Assembly (NCBI RefSeq): GCF_900177515.1 | Contig: NZ_FXAK01000004.1 | Span: 186,001 to 250,000, forward strand | Reading direction: 5' to 3' | DNA length: 64,000 nt | Source of the DNA: Azospirillum oryzae | GTDB lineage: Bacteria; Pseudomonadota; Alphaproteobacteria; Azospirillales; Azospirillaceae | Shown: in pieces, positions 37,141 to 45,836 of the stretch | Position numbering within the stretch: the first letter of the stretch is position 1 | Layout: the number at the start of each line of letters is the position of its first letter | Notes under the pieces: model-generated | Databases searched by the model: none | What the model was told of the DNA's origin: nothing | What the model saw: only the letters and a program-made list of their open reading frames with translations | Made by a program: the position numbers and the translations under genes

Positions 37141-37328
37141 TGGAAGGGCTCGGTTATGCCACCTGCCTGCTGAACCATGCCGGGTCGCTGCCCAAGCCGA
37201 TCCAGGCCGGGACGCAATCCACGCCGGCCACGTCCCCAACCTGCCGTTCAGCACGCCGGACGCCGTCGCCGCTGGCTGGCCGAAGGAGCAGGTGTAAATT
37301 CTGATGCCCTGAGCGAAGGCCTTGGCGG

Positions 37329-38297
37329 TTAGAGCCCCCGCAGGGCGCCGCGGTCGACGTTTTCCAGGAACCAGCGGTAGGTGGTGGCGAAGCCGTCGCG
37401 CAAGGCGGTGGGGGCGGTCCAGCCCATCTCCGTCATCCGGCTGACGTCCATCAGCTTGCGCGGGCTGCCGTCCGGCTTGGAGGTGTCGTAGCGGAATTCG
37501 CCGTCATAGCCGACGACGTCGCGGATCAACTCGGCCAGTTCGCGGATCGACACCTCGATGCCGGTGCCGACATTGACGTGCGGCTCGTCCGAATACTGCC
37601 GGGCCAGGAAGACCAGACCGTCGGCCAGATCGTCGGCGAACAGGAATTCGCGCTTGGGTGCGCCCGTCCCCCACAGCTCGACGACGGGCTGGCCTTCGAC
37701 CTTGGCGCGGTGGATCTTGGCCAGCAGCGCCGCGGCGACATGGCCCCCCTGCAGGTCGAAATTGTCGTTCAGGCCGTAGAGGTTGGTCGGCATCGCCGAG
37801 ATGAAGTCGCAGCCATACTGGCGCCGGTAGGCCTGGCACATCTTGATGCCGGCGATCTTGGCGATGGCGTACCACTCGTTGGTCGGCTCCAGCGGGCCGG
37901 TCAGCAGGGAATCCTCGCGCATCGGCTGCTCGGCCAGCCGGGGATAGATGCAGGACGATCCTAAGAAGACCAGCTTCTTCGCGCCGGTCCGGTAGGCGCC
38001 GTGGATGATGTTGGTCTCGATCGCCAGATTGTCGTAGAGGAACTCGGCCGGCCGGGTGGAATTGGCGAGGATGCCGCCGACGGTGGCGGCGGCGACGAAG
38101 ACCAGATCCGGCTTGGCCTCGGCCATCCAGTCCTCGACCTCCGCCTGGCGGCGCAAATCGACGCGGTCGCGGCCGACGGTGATCAGGTCGCACGGTTCAC
38201 GCTCCAGCCGGCGGACGATGGCCGCCCCCGCCATGCCGCGATGCCCGGCCACCCAGACCCGTTTGCCCTCCAGGGAGAAAAGCGATTCCGTCCGCAC
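37329..38297 (-). CDS. fcl: GDP-L-fucose synthase (epimerase/reductase)
   Basis: The 322-residue product converts GDP-4-keto-6-deoxy-mannose (the Gmd product) to GDP-L-fucose using NADPH. It has the NADP-binding loop VWVAGHRGMAGAAIVRRL near 14, AAATVGGILANSTRPAEFLY near 70 (a hallmark of this family), the catalytic SSCIYP near 114, and NEWYAIAKIAGIKMCQAYRR with YxxxK near 142. It also has LYGLNDNFDLQGGHV near 178. Length fits the family. It stands alone on the minus strand, back to back with the GT4 gene at 38471, with a divergent promoter region of about 170 bases. With two gmd copies and two candidate fucosyltransferases, a complete GDP-fucose route is encoded here. Confidence 0.93.
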   Translation of the reverse strand: MRTESLFSLEGKRVWVAGHRGMAGAAIVRRLEREPCDLITVGRDRVDLRRQAEVEDWMAEAKPDLVFVAAATVGGILANSTRPAEFLYDNLAIETNIIHGAYRTGAKKLVFLGSSCIYPRLAEQPMREDSLLTGPLEPTNEWYAIAKIAGIKMCQAYRRQYGCDFISAMPTNLYGLNDNFDLQGGHVAAALLAKIHRAKVEGQPVVELWGTGAPKREFLFADDLADGLVFLARQYSDEPHVNVGTGIEVSIRELAELIRDVVGYDGEFRYDTSKPDGSPRKLMDVSRMTEMGWTAPTALRDGFATTYRWFLENVDRGALRGL

Positions 38298-38470
38298 CCT
38301 TGCGCCCCATGCCGCTATGAAAAGCCGTGTGGTGTCGTAGCATCGGGCGGACAGGGAATCCAGTCCGCTCCGCCCGACTTGACAAGCGCCGGCCCGGCGC
38401 GGGATCGTCCGCCCGCTTGGGCGGCCGGACCTGCACCCGGAAACTTGCGCCCGGAACTGGGGTTTCCATC

Positions 38471-39652
38471 ATGATTCCGAACTTGGCTTTCACCTGGCAG
38501 CTCACGGAGGTCCACGGCTGGGGGCTGGTGGGTGTCCACACCGCCCTCTACCTCGCCGACCAGGGCCGGCCGCCGCTGCTGCTCGAAAAGCCGCTGATGG
38601 GCACCCTGCGCCCGGAGAACCGCGCCAAGCTGCAGTCGCTGGAGGCCCCTTATCAGCAGGTCACCGCCATGGCCGACAACGCCAAAGGGCACATGCTGCT
38701 GGTGAAGGAGTTCGACGTCCTGCACGCGCTGGGCAACGGCTTCACCGCCGGCGCCCCGTCGGGGCGCTTCCGCGGCCGGCGCAACATCGGCGTCATCGCC
38801 TATGAGGACACCCGCTTCACGCCCGAGGTGATGGCCCGCGCCCGCCAGTACGACCGCATCGTCGTGCATTCGACCTACAACAAGCAGCTTCTGGAGATCT
38901 GGGGCTTCGACAATGTCGGCCTCGCCTTCCAGGGCATCGATCCGACCGAGATGGTGGAGGCCGCCCCGAGCGGCCAATTCGGCGACCGCTTCGTCATCTT
39001 CTCCGGCGGCAAGCTGGAATTCCGCAAGGGGCAGGACATCGTGCTGGCCGCCTTCCGGTACTTCCGTCAGCGCCACCCGGACGCCCTGCTGGTCACCGCC
39101 TGGCAGAATGCCTGGCCGGAGGTCGGCATGACCATGGCGGAATCGCCGCTGGCGGCGAAGCCGCCGCGGGTCCTGCCCAACAACATGATCGACGTGAAGA
39201 GCTGGGCGATGGAGAACGGCGCCGACGAGGAGGGCTTCGTCGACCTGGGATTCCTTGGCCGCCACCAGATCGCCAGCGTGCTGGCCGACTGCCATGCCGC
39301 CGTCTTCCCCAACCGCTGCGAGGGGGCGACCAACCTCGTCGCCATGGAGGCGATGGCCTGCGGCGTTCCGGTGGTGCTGTCCAACAACACCGGCCACCGC
39401 GACCTGCTGAAGAGCCCGATCCAGGGCGGCGACCTGTGCCTGACGCTGGACCGGCAGGTTCCGGTCGCCGACCGCGACGGCAGCCGCTTCGGCTGGGGCG
39501 AATCCTCGGTCGACGAGCTGGTCGAGGCGCTGGAGCGGCTCTACGCCGACCGTGCCGCCGCCAAGGCCCGCGCGGCCCGCGCCAAGGCCTTCATCCGCAG
39601 CGAACGCACCTGGCGCGCCTTCGCCGAGGCGTTCGTCGACGCCACGCAGTGA
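38471..39652 (+). CDS. GT4-family glycosyltransferase
   Basis: The 393-residue product starts MIPNLAFTWQLTEVHGWGLV. I chose the ATG at 38471; the upstream extension is antisense to the fcl promoter region. It shows the GT-B pattern: an N-terminal domain with NIGVIAYEDTRFTPEVMARA, then a C-terminal domain with FVIFSGGKLEFRKGQDIVLA near 180 and RCEGATNLVAMEAMACGVPV VLSNNTGHRDL near 285, the GT4 donor-binding ExFGxxxxEAMA-type box. Donor and linkage unknown. The formyltransferase gene begins 28 bases downstream, so the two may act on the same sugar. Confidence 0.85.
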   Translation: MIPNLAFTWQLTEVHGWGLVGVHTALYLADQGRPPLLLEKPLMGTLRPENRAKLQSLEAPYQQVTAMADNAKGHMLLVKEFDVLHALGNGFTAGAPSGRFRGRRNIGVIAYEDTRFTPEVMARARQYDRIVVHSTYNKQLLEIWGFDNVGLAFQGIDPTEMVEAAPSGQFGDRFVIFSGGKLEFRKGQDIVLAAFRYFRQRHPDALLVTAWQNAWPEVGMTMAESPLAAKPPRVLPNNMIDVKSWAMENGADEEGFVDLGFLGRHQIASVLADCHAAVFPNRCEGATNLVAMEAMACGVPVVLSNNTGHRDLLKSPIQGGDLCLTLDRQVPVADRDGSRFGWGESSVDELVEALERLYADRAAAKARAARAKAFIRSERTWRAFAEAFVDATQ

Positions 39653-39680
39653 GGCCGGGGGAGACGGAGGAAGTCCGGGC

Positions 39681-40352
39681 ATGCCCGCCACCCTGATCCT
39701 GCTGTGCCAGCCGGAGGATGCGCGCCATCTCGCCGCCATCCTCGCCGGCGCCAACCGCGACCTGACCGTCGTCACGGCGGCCGACCGTCCCCAGCTGGAA
39801 GCCGCAATGGCGGGCTGCGGGCGGGTCGACCGCCTCGTCGCCTTCCGCACCAACTGCGTGGTGCCGGCGGAGCTGCTGCGGCGGGTGTCCGGCCCCTCCT
39901 ACAACTTCCATCCCGCTCCGCCCGCCTATCCCGGCCGCCACCCCTTCGCCTTCGCGCTCTATGACGGGGCGACGCGGTACGGGGTCACCGCCCACGAGAT
40001 GGTCGAGCGGGTGGATGCCGGCCCGATCGTCGGTGCGTTCGGCTTCGCTTTGCCCGCCGATCCCGACCCGGTCTGGCTGATCGACCAGACCCATACGGCG
40101 CTGGTCCAGCTGTTCGTGATGCTGGCGCCGCAGCTGGCGGCGACCGACCGGCCGCTGCCCCGCGCGGAGCTTGCCTGGGACCAGAGCCGCCGCTGCACGG
40201 CCAAGGCGCTGGACGCGCTGCGCACCCTGCCGCCGGACATCGGCGCGGAAGAGCTGGACCGCCGCATCCGGGCATTGCGCAGCGTCAGGCACGAAGGCAT
40301 CCGCCCCTGCCTGACCCTGCACGGTCGCCGTTTCGTTCTGGACGAGGATTAG
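39681..40352 (+). CDS. Formyltransferase-fold protein (possible sugar N-formyltransferase)
   Basis: A 223-residue product begins MPATLILLCQPEDARHLAAI. The formyl-transferase fold is indicated by VVPAELLRRVSGPSYNFHPA PPAYPGRHP, where N and H are the catalytic pair and PAYPG the following loop. GVTAHEMVERVDAGPIVG follows, containing the catalytic Asp. Enzymes of this fold use N10-formyl-tetrahydrofolate; in glycan loci the usual role is formylation of an amino sugar. It is shorter than Met-tRNA formyltransferase and lacks its C-terminal OB domain. The N-terminal part lacks the family's usual GS/GT..F start. It is convergent with, and overlaps by a few bases, the end of the TPR-GT4 gene on the other strand. 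Confidence 0.75.
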   Translation: MPATLILLCQPEDARHLAAILAGANRDLTVVTAADRPQLEAAMAGCGRVDRLVAFRTNCVVPAELLRRVSGPSYNFHPAPPAYPGRHPFAFALYDGATRYGVTAHEMVERVDAGPIVGAFGFALPADPDPVWLIDQTHTALVQLFVMLAPQLAATDRPLPRAELAWDQSRRCTAKALDALRTLPPDIGAEELDRRIRALRSVRHEGIRPCLTLHGRRFVLDED

Positions 40353-42181
40353 CCCCCCACCCCATCCAGCGCGTCGAGCAGGCGGCCCGCGGCGGCATCC
40401 CAGGTGAAGCTGTCCATCAGGTGGCGGGCGGCGTCGCGGCGCTCGCCCTCGGGATCGCGGATGACGCGGGAGAGGATGTCGGCTGCGGCGTCCTCGTCCG
40501 GGTGCCACCAGTCCAGCCCGTGGAAGGGCGGATAATAGTCGCTGCTGTAGGGCATCAGCGCCGGGCCGGTGGCGCAGGGAATCAGATGGGCGATACGGTC
40601 GTCCAGATAGGCGGTATAGGCGCTGTGCCGGGGGGCGATCAGGCCGGCGCCGAGGCAGCCCGCCCGGGTGATCGGCAGATCCCAGCCCTCGCCATGCGAC
40701 AGGCTGAGATAGTGGGTCGCCACGGCATAGAGGCCGGCGATCCCCGCCTCGTCATAGCGCTCGGTCAGCAGGACGATGGGCGCCGCCTCCTCCAGCTGCC
40801 GGCCGACGGCGCGCATCCCCTGCTCGACCAGCCGGCGCATTTCGCCGGCCAGCGACGCCCCGCCCTTCCCCACCTTCAAGATCAGGACCGCGTCATCGTC
40901 GGCGCGGGTGGCGCGCAGCCAGACCCGCAGCAGTCCGCCCAGGTTCTTGCGCGCGACGAAGTCGGAGATGTTGAGAACCCGTACCCGGTAGTCCATCACT
41001 TCCCGCCCGCGGGGACCGATGATGGGCAGCGGCTGTGCCGCCGCATCGGCGGGATTGGGGGCGATGCCGGGCGGACAGACGCGGATGCGGTCTTCCGGAT
41101 GGCCGGCGGCGATCCAGGCCAGCCGCGAGGAGTCGGTCGGCACGACGACCAGATCGTGACCGCGGCTGCAGGCGGCCCAGGAGGGGGGGATGCGCGGCCC
41201 CTCGAACATGGTGTAGTTGACCGTCGGCAAACCGGGAACCGGTTCGACCAGCGGCGGGGTCAGCACGGTGAGCGCCAGCCGCGCCCGCACCGGGGTACCG
41301 AGCCGCCGGGCCGCCGCCTGCAGGATCGGATCGGCAAAGGCAGGGCGCCAGCTTTCCTCGCCCTTCAGCCCGGCCAGCCGCAGCGTCGTTCCCCGTTCCA
41401 TCAGGCTGCGCACGAAATGCTGGGCGAAGTCGCCGTAGCCCGACAGCACGGAGAAGGGCGCCCGCACCAGAAGCCCTTCGGGGGCATGCGGCCGGCGGGC
41501 CTCCTCGGCAAGCCGCCGGTAGAGCCGGGCACGGGCCAGCGTGGCGGCGGCCTCCCCCTCGGCCATGGTTCCCCCGGCCGTGGTTTCGCCATTCGCCGAC
41601 AGGACCTCTTCCGCCAGCTCCGGCCGGCCGAGAGACAGCCAGGCGGAGGCCAGATGGTTGCGGGCATCGCCATGGTCGGGCTGCTGCGCCAGGGCTTCGG
41701 TCAGCACCTCGACCGCATCGGCGTGGGCGCCGCTCGACAGAAGCGCCACCGCCAGCAAAACCTTCTGGTCGGGGTTCCCGGGAAGAAGCCGGGTGGCGAT
41801 GCGCAGGTGGCGCACGGCCCCGTCATAGTCGCCAAGGCTGTGCAGCAGACCGCCCAACCGGTTCTGCACCTCCGCGTCGTCGGGCGTCAGCATGCAGAGG
41901 GCGCGGAACTGGGCGGCGGCCTCCCGCCGGGCACCGCGTTCCTGCATCACCACGGCCAGATTGATGCGGGCCTGCGCGAACAGCGGGTCATGCGCCAGCA
42001 GTTGCCTCAGCCGCTGCTCCGCCTCCTCCAGCCGGCCGGCCTGGAACAGGATGACGCCTGCCAGGTTCAGGGCGTTGCAATCGGCGGGATCGGTGCGCAG
42101 CGCCTGCTCCGCCAGGGTCAGCGCCTCCCCGCCATGTCCGGCCTTGTACAGTTCGATGGCACGGGCGGTGTCTTGTTCCAT
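40349..42181 (-). CDS. TPR-repeat GT4-like glycosyltransferase
   Basis: The product (about 610 residues) starts MEQDTARAIELYKAGHGGEA at the ATG at 42181. TPR repeats cover about 1-200 (LAEQALRTDPADCNALNLAG; FQAGRLEEAEQRLRQLLAHD). A GT-B domain follows: VRAPFSVLSGYGDFAQHFVR (about 232), YTMFEGPRIPPSWAACSRGH (about 335), RVRVLNISDFVARKNLGGLL (about 415; the GT4 R/K-binding loop is SDFVARKN) and HYLSLSHGEGWDLPITRAGC (about 510; GEGWDLP replaces the usual GFG). It resembles GT4 enzymes that act on proteins or polysaccharides with an N-terminal TPR arm. The 158-base gap to the upstream TPR-GT10 gene on the same strand allows a shared transcript. Donor unknown. Confidence 0.85.
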   Translation of the reverse strand: MEQDTARAIELYKAGHGGEALTLAEQALRTDPADCNALNLAGVILFQAGRLEEAEQRLRQLLAHDPLFAQARINLAVVMQERGARREAAAQFRALCMLTPDDAEVQNRLGGLLHSLGDYDGAVRHLRIATRLLPGNPDQKVLLAVALLSSGAHADAVEVLTEALAQQPDHGDARNHLASAWLSLGRPELAEEVLSANGETTAGGTMAEGEAAATLARARLYRRLAEEARRPHAPEGLLVRAPFSVLSGYGDFAQHFVRSLMERGTTLRLAGLKGEESWRPAFADPILQAAARRLGTPVRARLALTVLTPPLVEPVPGLPTVNYTMFEGPRIPPSWAACSRGHDLVVVPTDSSRLAWIAAGHPEDRIRVCPPGIAPNPADAAAQPLPIIGPRGREVMDYRVRVLNISDFVARKNLGGLLRVWLRATRADDDAVLILKVGKGGASLAGEMRRLVEQGMRAVGRQLEEAAPIVLLTERYDEAGIAGLYAVATHYLSLSHGEGWDLPITRAGCLGAGLIAPRHSAYTAYLDDRIAHLIPCATGPALMPYSSDYYPPFHGLDWWHPDEDAAADILSRVIRDPEGERRDAARHLMDSFTWDAAAGRLLDALDGVGG

Positions 42182-42339
42182 GGCGTGGCCTTGACCGGAA
42201 ATGGTGGGGAGAGGCGCTGGGACAAAGGAAATGGGGCAAAGAAAACGGCGCCTTGCCGGTCCTTCGGCGGTTTCGGCGGGATAGCACAGGCAGATTTGGC
42301 CGGTCAATCGGCCCCGGGGCCGGCGTTGGGGCCGGCCCC

Positions 42340-43671
42340 TCAGCGGCCTTTCTGGAAGGAGATTTCCGGATGCAGGGTCACCTGCCGCCAGCCGTCGCCC
42401 GCGGCATCGGCACAGATTTCGGCCAGACGGTTGAACATGTTGTGGCCGTTCAGGACGGCGGCGCGCTGCCGTGCCAGCAGGGCCGAGACGTCGGTGTCCC
42501 TGTGCATTTCCATGAAATCCATGATGCGCCGGTATGACGCTTCCGGATCACGGATGTCGATCCCGCAGAAGGTCGATGGGTCGAACGCTTCTCTGATCTT
42601 CGTGCATCCATGATAGATGGGAATGGACCAGCCGAGATAAGCATCGGAAAGCTTTTCCGTCCAGTAATGGTCGCTTTGATAATTCTCTATGCACAGATGG
42701 AATTTGTACGGAGCGATGGCGGACCATTTGTTGGCGACCTCGCAGTAGCCCCGTCCGTACAGATGCAGCGTGTCCCCCATCAGGGCCTTCAACCGCCGCA
42801 GGAAGTCCGCGCGGGCGAGATGCCCCTGGGTGAGCGCCTTGTCGGACACGATGGCGGAAACGGCGAAGGCCTTGTCCATCCCCGTCACACCGGACAGCAG
42901 ATCGTAATCGATGGGTCCCGATCCCGGCCAGGCCTCCGGGCCGAACAGCCCGATGTGCCAGGGCAGCGGAACCTGGGACAGCAGGACGCGGGGATGGACC
43001 AGATCCTCGTGCGCGGTGACGACCAGATCGAACTGGTCGAGATAGCCACGGCTGTAGCGGGACAGGGACGGCGGCTCTCCGGTCGCCAGGACGAGCTTTC
43101 CCGGCCGGCAGGTCACCGTCCTGGGACGATCCAGATCCTCGTAGACCACCACCCAGTCCGACTGCCCGCCCTCCCGGTTGGCGACGAACTGGTGGTTCCC
43201 CCAGCGTCCGGTGCCGCCGGGGGTCTGCCGCAGCCAGGGCTGGTCCCACCACTTGTACAGCAGATTGACGGTGATCGGTTCGGACGGCGCCCTCTTCGGC
43301 TCCGCCCGGACGCGCAGGGGCGCGTTCAGGATGCGCTGCCGGCTCTCGATCTCGGCCAGTTCGACCCGTGCCTCCTCGTCGCCGGGCAGAAGACGGGCAA
43401 TCTCGCCGTAGCAGCCCTTCGCCTCGTCCAGCCGGTTGAGGCGTTTCGACAGCGCCGCGACGAAACGCAGCAGCACCGGCTGGCCGGGAAGCAGGACCAT
43501 CGCCCGGCGCGCAAGGCGAAGCGCCTGCCCGTCCCGCCGGGCGCCTTCCAGCCCCTGGGCCAGGATGAACCACTGGTTGGCATCCGCCGGATCGACGGAC
43601 AGGCGGTGGACGCACTGTCTCAGCAGGGTCTCGAACTGGCCGGGGGCGGTGAACTGAAGGCGCTGACGCAT
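42340..43671 (-). CDS. TPR-arm GT10 (alpha-1,3/4-fucosyltransferase-like) protein
   Basis: The product (about 443 residues) starts MRQRLQFTAPGQFETLLRQC; I chose 43671 because the upstream extension is low-complexity. A short TPR-like arm lies at about 15-125. The catalytic part has TVNLLYKWWDQPWLRQTPGG near 145 and, near 340, APYKFHLCIENYQSDHYWTE then KLSDAYLGWSIPIYHGCTKI. This is the GT10 donor-binding signature (KF..ENS...Y.TEK....G..P...G). GT10 enzymes transfer L-fucose from GDP-fucose, fitting the gmd and fcl genes here. The fusion of a TPR arm to GT10 is unusual and parallels the other TPR-transferases in the locus. Acceptor unknown. Confidence 0.85.
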   Translation of the reverse strand: MRQRLQFTAPGQFETLLRQCVHRLSVDPADANQWFILAQGLEGARRDGQALRLARRAMVLLPGQPVLLRFVAALSKRLNRLDEAKGCYGEIARLLPGDEEARVELAEIESRQRILNAPLRVRAEPKRAPSEPITVNLLYKWWDQPWLRQTPGGTGRWGNHQFVANREGGQSDWVVVYEDLDRPRTVTCRPGKLVLATGEPPSLSRYSRGYLDQFDLVVTAHEDLVHPRVLLSQVPLPWHIGLFGPEAWPGSGPIDYDLLSGVTGMDKAFAVSAIVSDKALTQGHLARADFLRRLKALMGDTLHLYGRGYCEVANKWSAIAPYKFHLCIENYQSDHYWTEKLSDAYLGWSIPIYHGCTKIREAFDPSTFCGIDIRDPEASYRRIMDFMEMHRDTDVSALLARQRAAVLNGHNMFNRLAEICADAAGDGWRQVTLHPEISFQKGR

Positions 43672-43941
43672 CGATCGGCCTGACTTTCGGGAGGTCGTCG
43701 CCTCCGCCTGTCGCGGCGGAGGGGAAGGGTCCGGGGAAGAGGGGCCAATCTCGGACAGTCCGCCAGCCTTTTCAACATGAAGCACCGCCCTGTCCGCTCC
43801 TTATGCCCGCCTCTTCCACCGCCCCTCCGCCCCTCGGATGGAGAGGCTATGAAACCGGCGGGCAGGCGGCCTATAACTCGCGAACCGCGCCCGGGGGTGC
43901 CGTCCGCCACCCGTTGTCCTTCCGAAGAGGCCTTTCGACCC

Positions 43942-45075
43942 ATGAAGCTCCTCATCATCGACTCCCGTGTCTCGAAGGCGAGCGACGCCTACAGCGAAAC
44001 GGAAGGAATGGGTGGGATCGCCTCGTCGCTGATCTACCTGTCCGACTGCCTCGCGGCCGAGGGGCATGAGGTCCTGCTCGCCATCGCCGGCGAACCGGGC
44101 AGGCGGCGAAGCGGGGTCAGGGTCGCCGACTGCACCAAGGTCACCGCCGCGGAACTGGACGGGATCGAGGCGGTCATCGTCAGCAACAACGCCGACAACG
44201 CGACCGCGGTGAAGCGGTTCCTCCCCTCCGTGCCCGTCTTCCTGTGGGTCCACATCCAGCACGACGTGTGGTTCCACGACCTGAAATGCCTGGCCCATTA
44301 TCTGGACACCGACCACGCGCGCTCCGCCGACGGCATCGTGTTCGTCAGCGAATGGCAGAAGCGGGTCTTCCTGGAGAAGTTCAAGGGCACCATCCCGGCC
44401 GAGCGGTGCCATGTGATCCGCAACGCCTGCAACCCCTTCGTCCTGCGGCCGCGCGACGACGAGGCGGCGCTGTTCGAGGCCAAACGGGCGGCGCTGGAGG
44501 TGGCCTATGTCTCGGCGCCGACACGCGGGCTGGAAACGCTGCTGAAACTGTGGCCGGCGGTGCGGGCCGAATGCCCGGCCGCGACGCTGGCCGTCTATTC
44601 CGGGCAGTCGATCTACGGCGTCGCGCCGGCGGACGACCCCATCCACCGCCTGCTCAGCGGCATAACCATGGAGGGCGTCGATTATCGCGGTCCACTGTCC
44701 CATGCCCGGCTGACCGAGCGGCTGCTGGACACCGCCGTCGTCGCCTACCCCACCGCGTTCGAGGAGACCTCCGGCATCGCTCCCATCGAGGCGCTCGCCG
44801 CCGGCTGCAGCCTGGTGTGCACGGACCGCGGTGCGTTGCCGGAAAGCACGGCCGGCTTCGCCACCATGGTTCCCTACGGCGAGGAAGGCGGCGTCTTCGA
44901 GCGGGCCTTCACCGACGCCCTGACCGCCAAGATCAGGCAGTGGCGCGACGGCGACGGCACGGATCTCCGCGCCTCGCTCCGGCACCAGCGGCAGGCGATC
45001 ACCGCCAACTACCGCTGGGAGAACCGTGCTCTGGAATGGAAGTCGCTGATCGCCCTTTACCGGACGGGGCGCTGA
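43942..45075 (+). CDS. GT4-family glycosyltransferase
   Basis: The 377-residue product begins MKLLIIDSRVSKASDAYSET at the ATG at 43942, after an upstream low-complexity extension that I rejected. It has a GT-B fold: GMGGIASSLIYLSDCLAAEG (N-terminal glycine-rich loop), HIQHDVWFHDLKCLAHYLDT, GIVFVSEWQKRVFLEKFKGT, LEVAYVSAPTRGLETLLKLW and FEETSGIAPIEALAAGCSLV CTDRGALPE near 270, which is the GT4 E-x7-E donor box. It is the only rightward gene between the TPR-GT10 gene and the CatB-like gene. Donor and linkage unknown. Confidence 0.85.
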   Translation: MKLLIIDSRVSKASDAYSETEGMGGIASSLIYLSDCLAAEGHEVLLAIAGEPGRRRSGVRVADCTKVTAAELDGIEAVIVSNNADNATAVKRFLPSVPVFLWVHIQHDVWFHDLKCLAHYLDTDHARSADGIVFVSEWQKRVFLEKFKGTIPAERCHVIRNACNPFVLRPRDDEAALFEAKRAALEVAYVSAPTRGLETLLKLWPAVRAECPAATLAVYSGQSIYGVAPADDPIHRLLSGITMEGVDYRGPLSHARLTERLLDTAVVAYPTAFEETSGIAPIEALAAGCSLVCTDRGALPESTAGFATMVPYGEEGGVFERAFTDALTAKIRQWRDGDGTDLRASLRHQRQAITANYRWENRALEWKSLIALYRTGR

Positions 45076-45114
45076 CCGGGCCGCGTTCCGGCGGCCGGAA
45101 CGCGGGGGCCCTGG

Positions 45115-45801
45115 TCAGTCCCGCAGGGCATCGGGGTCGCTGCTTACGGCAAGGCGGAACGCCTCCACATCGCCGCCGAATATAAGGCGGGCGAACCTGC
45201 GGATTTTGTCGTTGGGCCAGGACCACCAGCGTATCGACAGAAGAAAGTCGGCATCGGCGTCCGGCACCCGTTTACGGACGACCCTTGCCGGGTTGCCGAC
45301 CGCCACGCCGTAGGGCGGGACGTTCCGGGACACGACGGCGCGCGCACCGATGATGGCTCCATCGCCCACCGTGACGCCGGAGAGTATGGATGCCCCTTCT
45401 CCGATCCATACGTCATTGCCGATGACGACGGGACCTTTGCTGGACGTGCTGTTCGGTCCGGCAAGTTCAGGCATCCACTCCGCCAGCATTTCTGCCGGGT
45501 AGGTCGAGACACCATCCATGGCATGCATGCCGCCAAAATAAATACGCACCCCATCTGCGATCGAGCAGAATTTCCCGATCTCGATCTTTCCCGGCTCTCC
45601 ATAGGTAACGAGTTCAAGAGGATCGGAAAAATACGTGAACGATCCGATGGAAACCACGCAAGGGCTTTCATTCACGTTGAAGCTGTAGCGGCTATCCTGA
45701 TCTGTACATTTGTGATTGAACTTGATGTACATGAGATGAATACCCGGCCATTGCAGAAGACGTGAAGCTTTTCGGATCGGCCATAAGCCAAACGGCATCA
45801 T
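45115..45801 (-). CDS. CatB-like hexapeptide acetyltransferase (xenobiotic acetyltransferase type)
   Basis: The product (about 228 residues) probably starts at 45801 or 45798 (MMPFGLWPIRKASR); 45732 (MYIKFNHKCT) is an alternative. It is a left-handed beta-helix acetyltransferase: IEIGKFCSIADGVRIYFGGM, VVIGNDVWIGEGASILSGVT and VTVGDGAIIGARAVVSRNVP show the hexapeptide repeats, and VPPYGVAVGNPARVVRKR is the usual C-terminal end of this type. The catalytic His is likely in GGMHAMDG. It would O- or N-acetylate a sugar. It is the last gene of a four-gene operon (TPR-GT, two methyltransferases, acetyltransferase), with a 35-base gap to the gene before. Confidence 0.88.
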   Translation of the reverse strand: MMPFGLWPIRKASRLLQWPGIHLMYIKFNHKCTDQDSRYSFNVNESPCVVSIGSFTYFSDPLELVTYGEPGKIEIGKFCSIADGVRIYFGGMHAMDGVSTYPAEMLAEWMPELAGPNSTSSKGPVVIGNDVWIGEGASILSGVTVGDGAIIGARAVVSRNVPPYGVAVGNPARVVRKRVPDADADFLLSIRWWSWPNDKIRRFARLIFGGDVEAFRLAVSSDPDALRD

Positions 45802-45836
45802 GGCCGGATGCCTGTGTGGTTCTGCCTGTGTGGCTC

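Noticed and set aside
37141..37328. Possible remnant gene between the WavE-like gene and fcl
   Set aside because: Short frames here gave no recognisable motif; treated as spacer.
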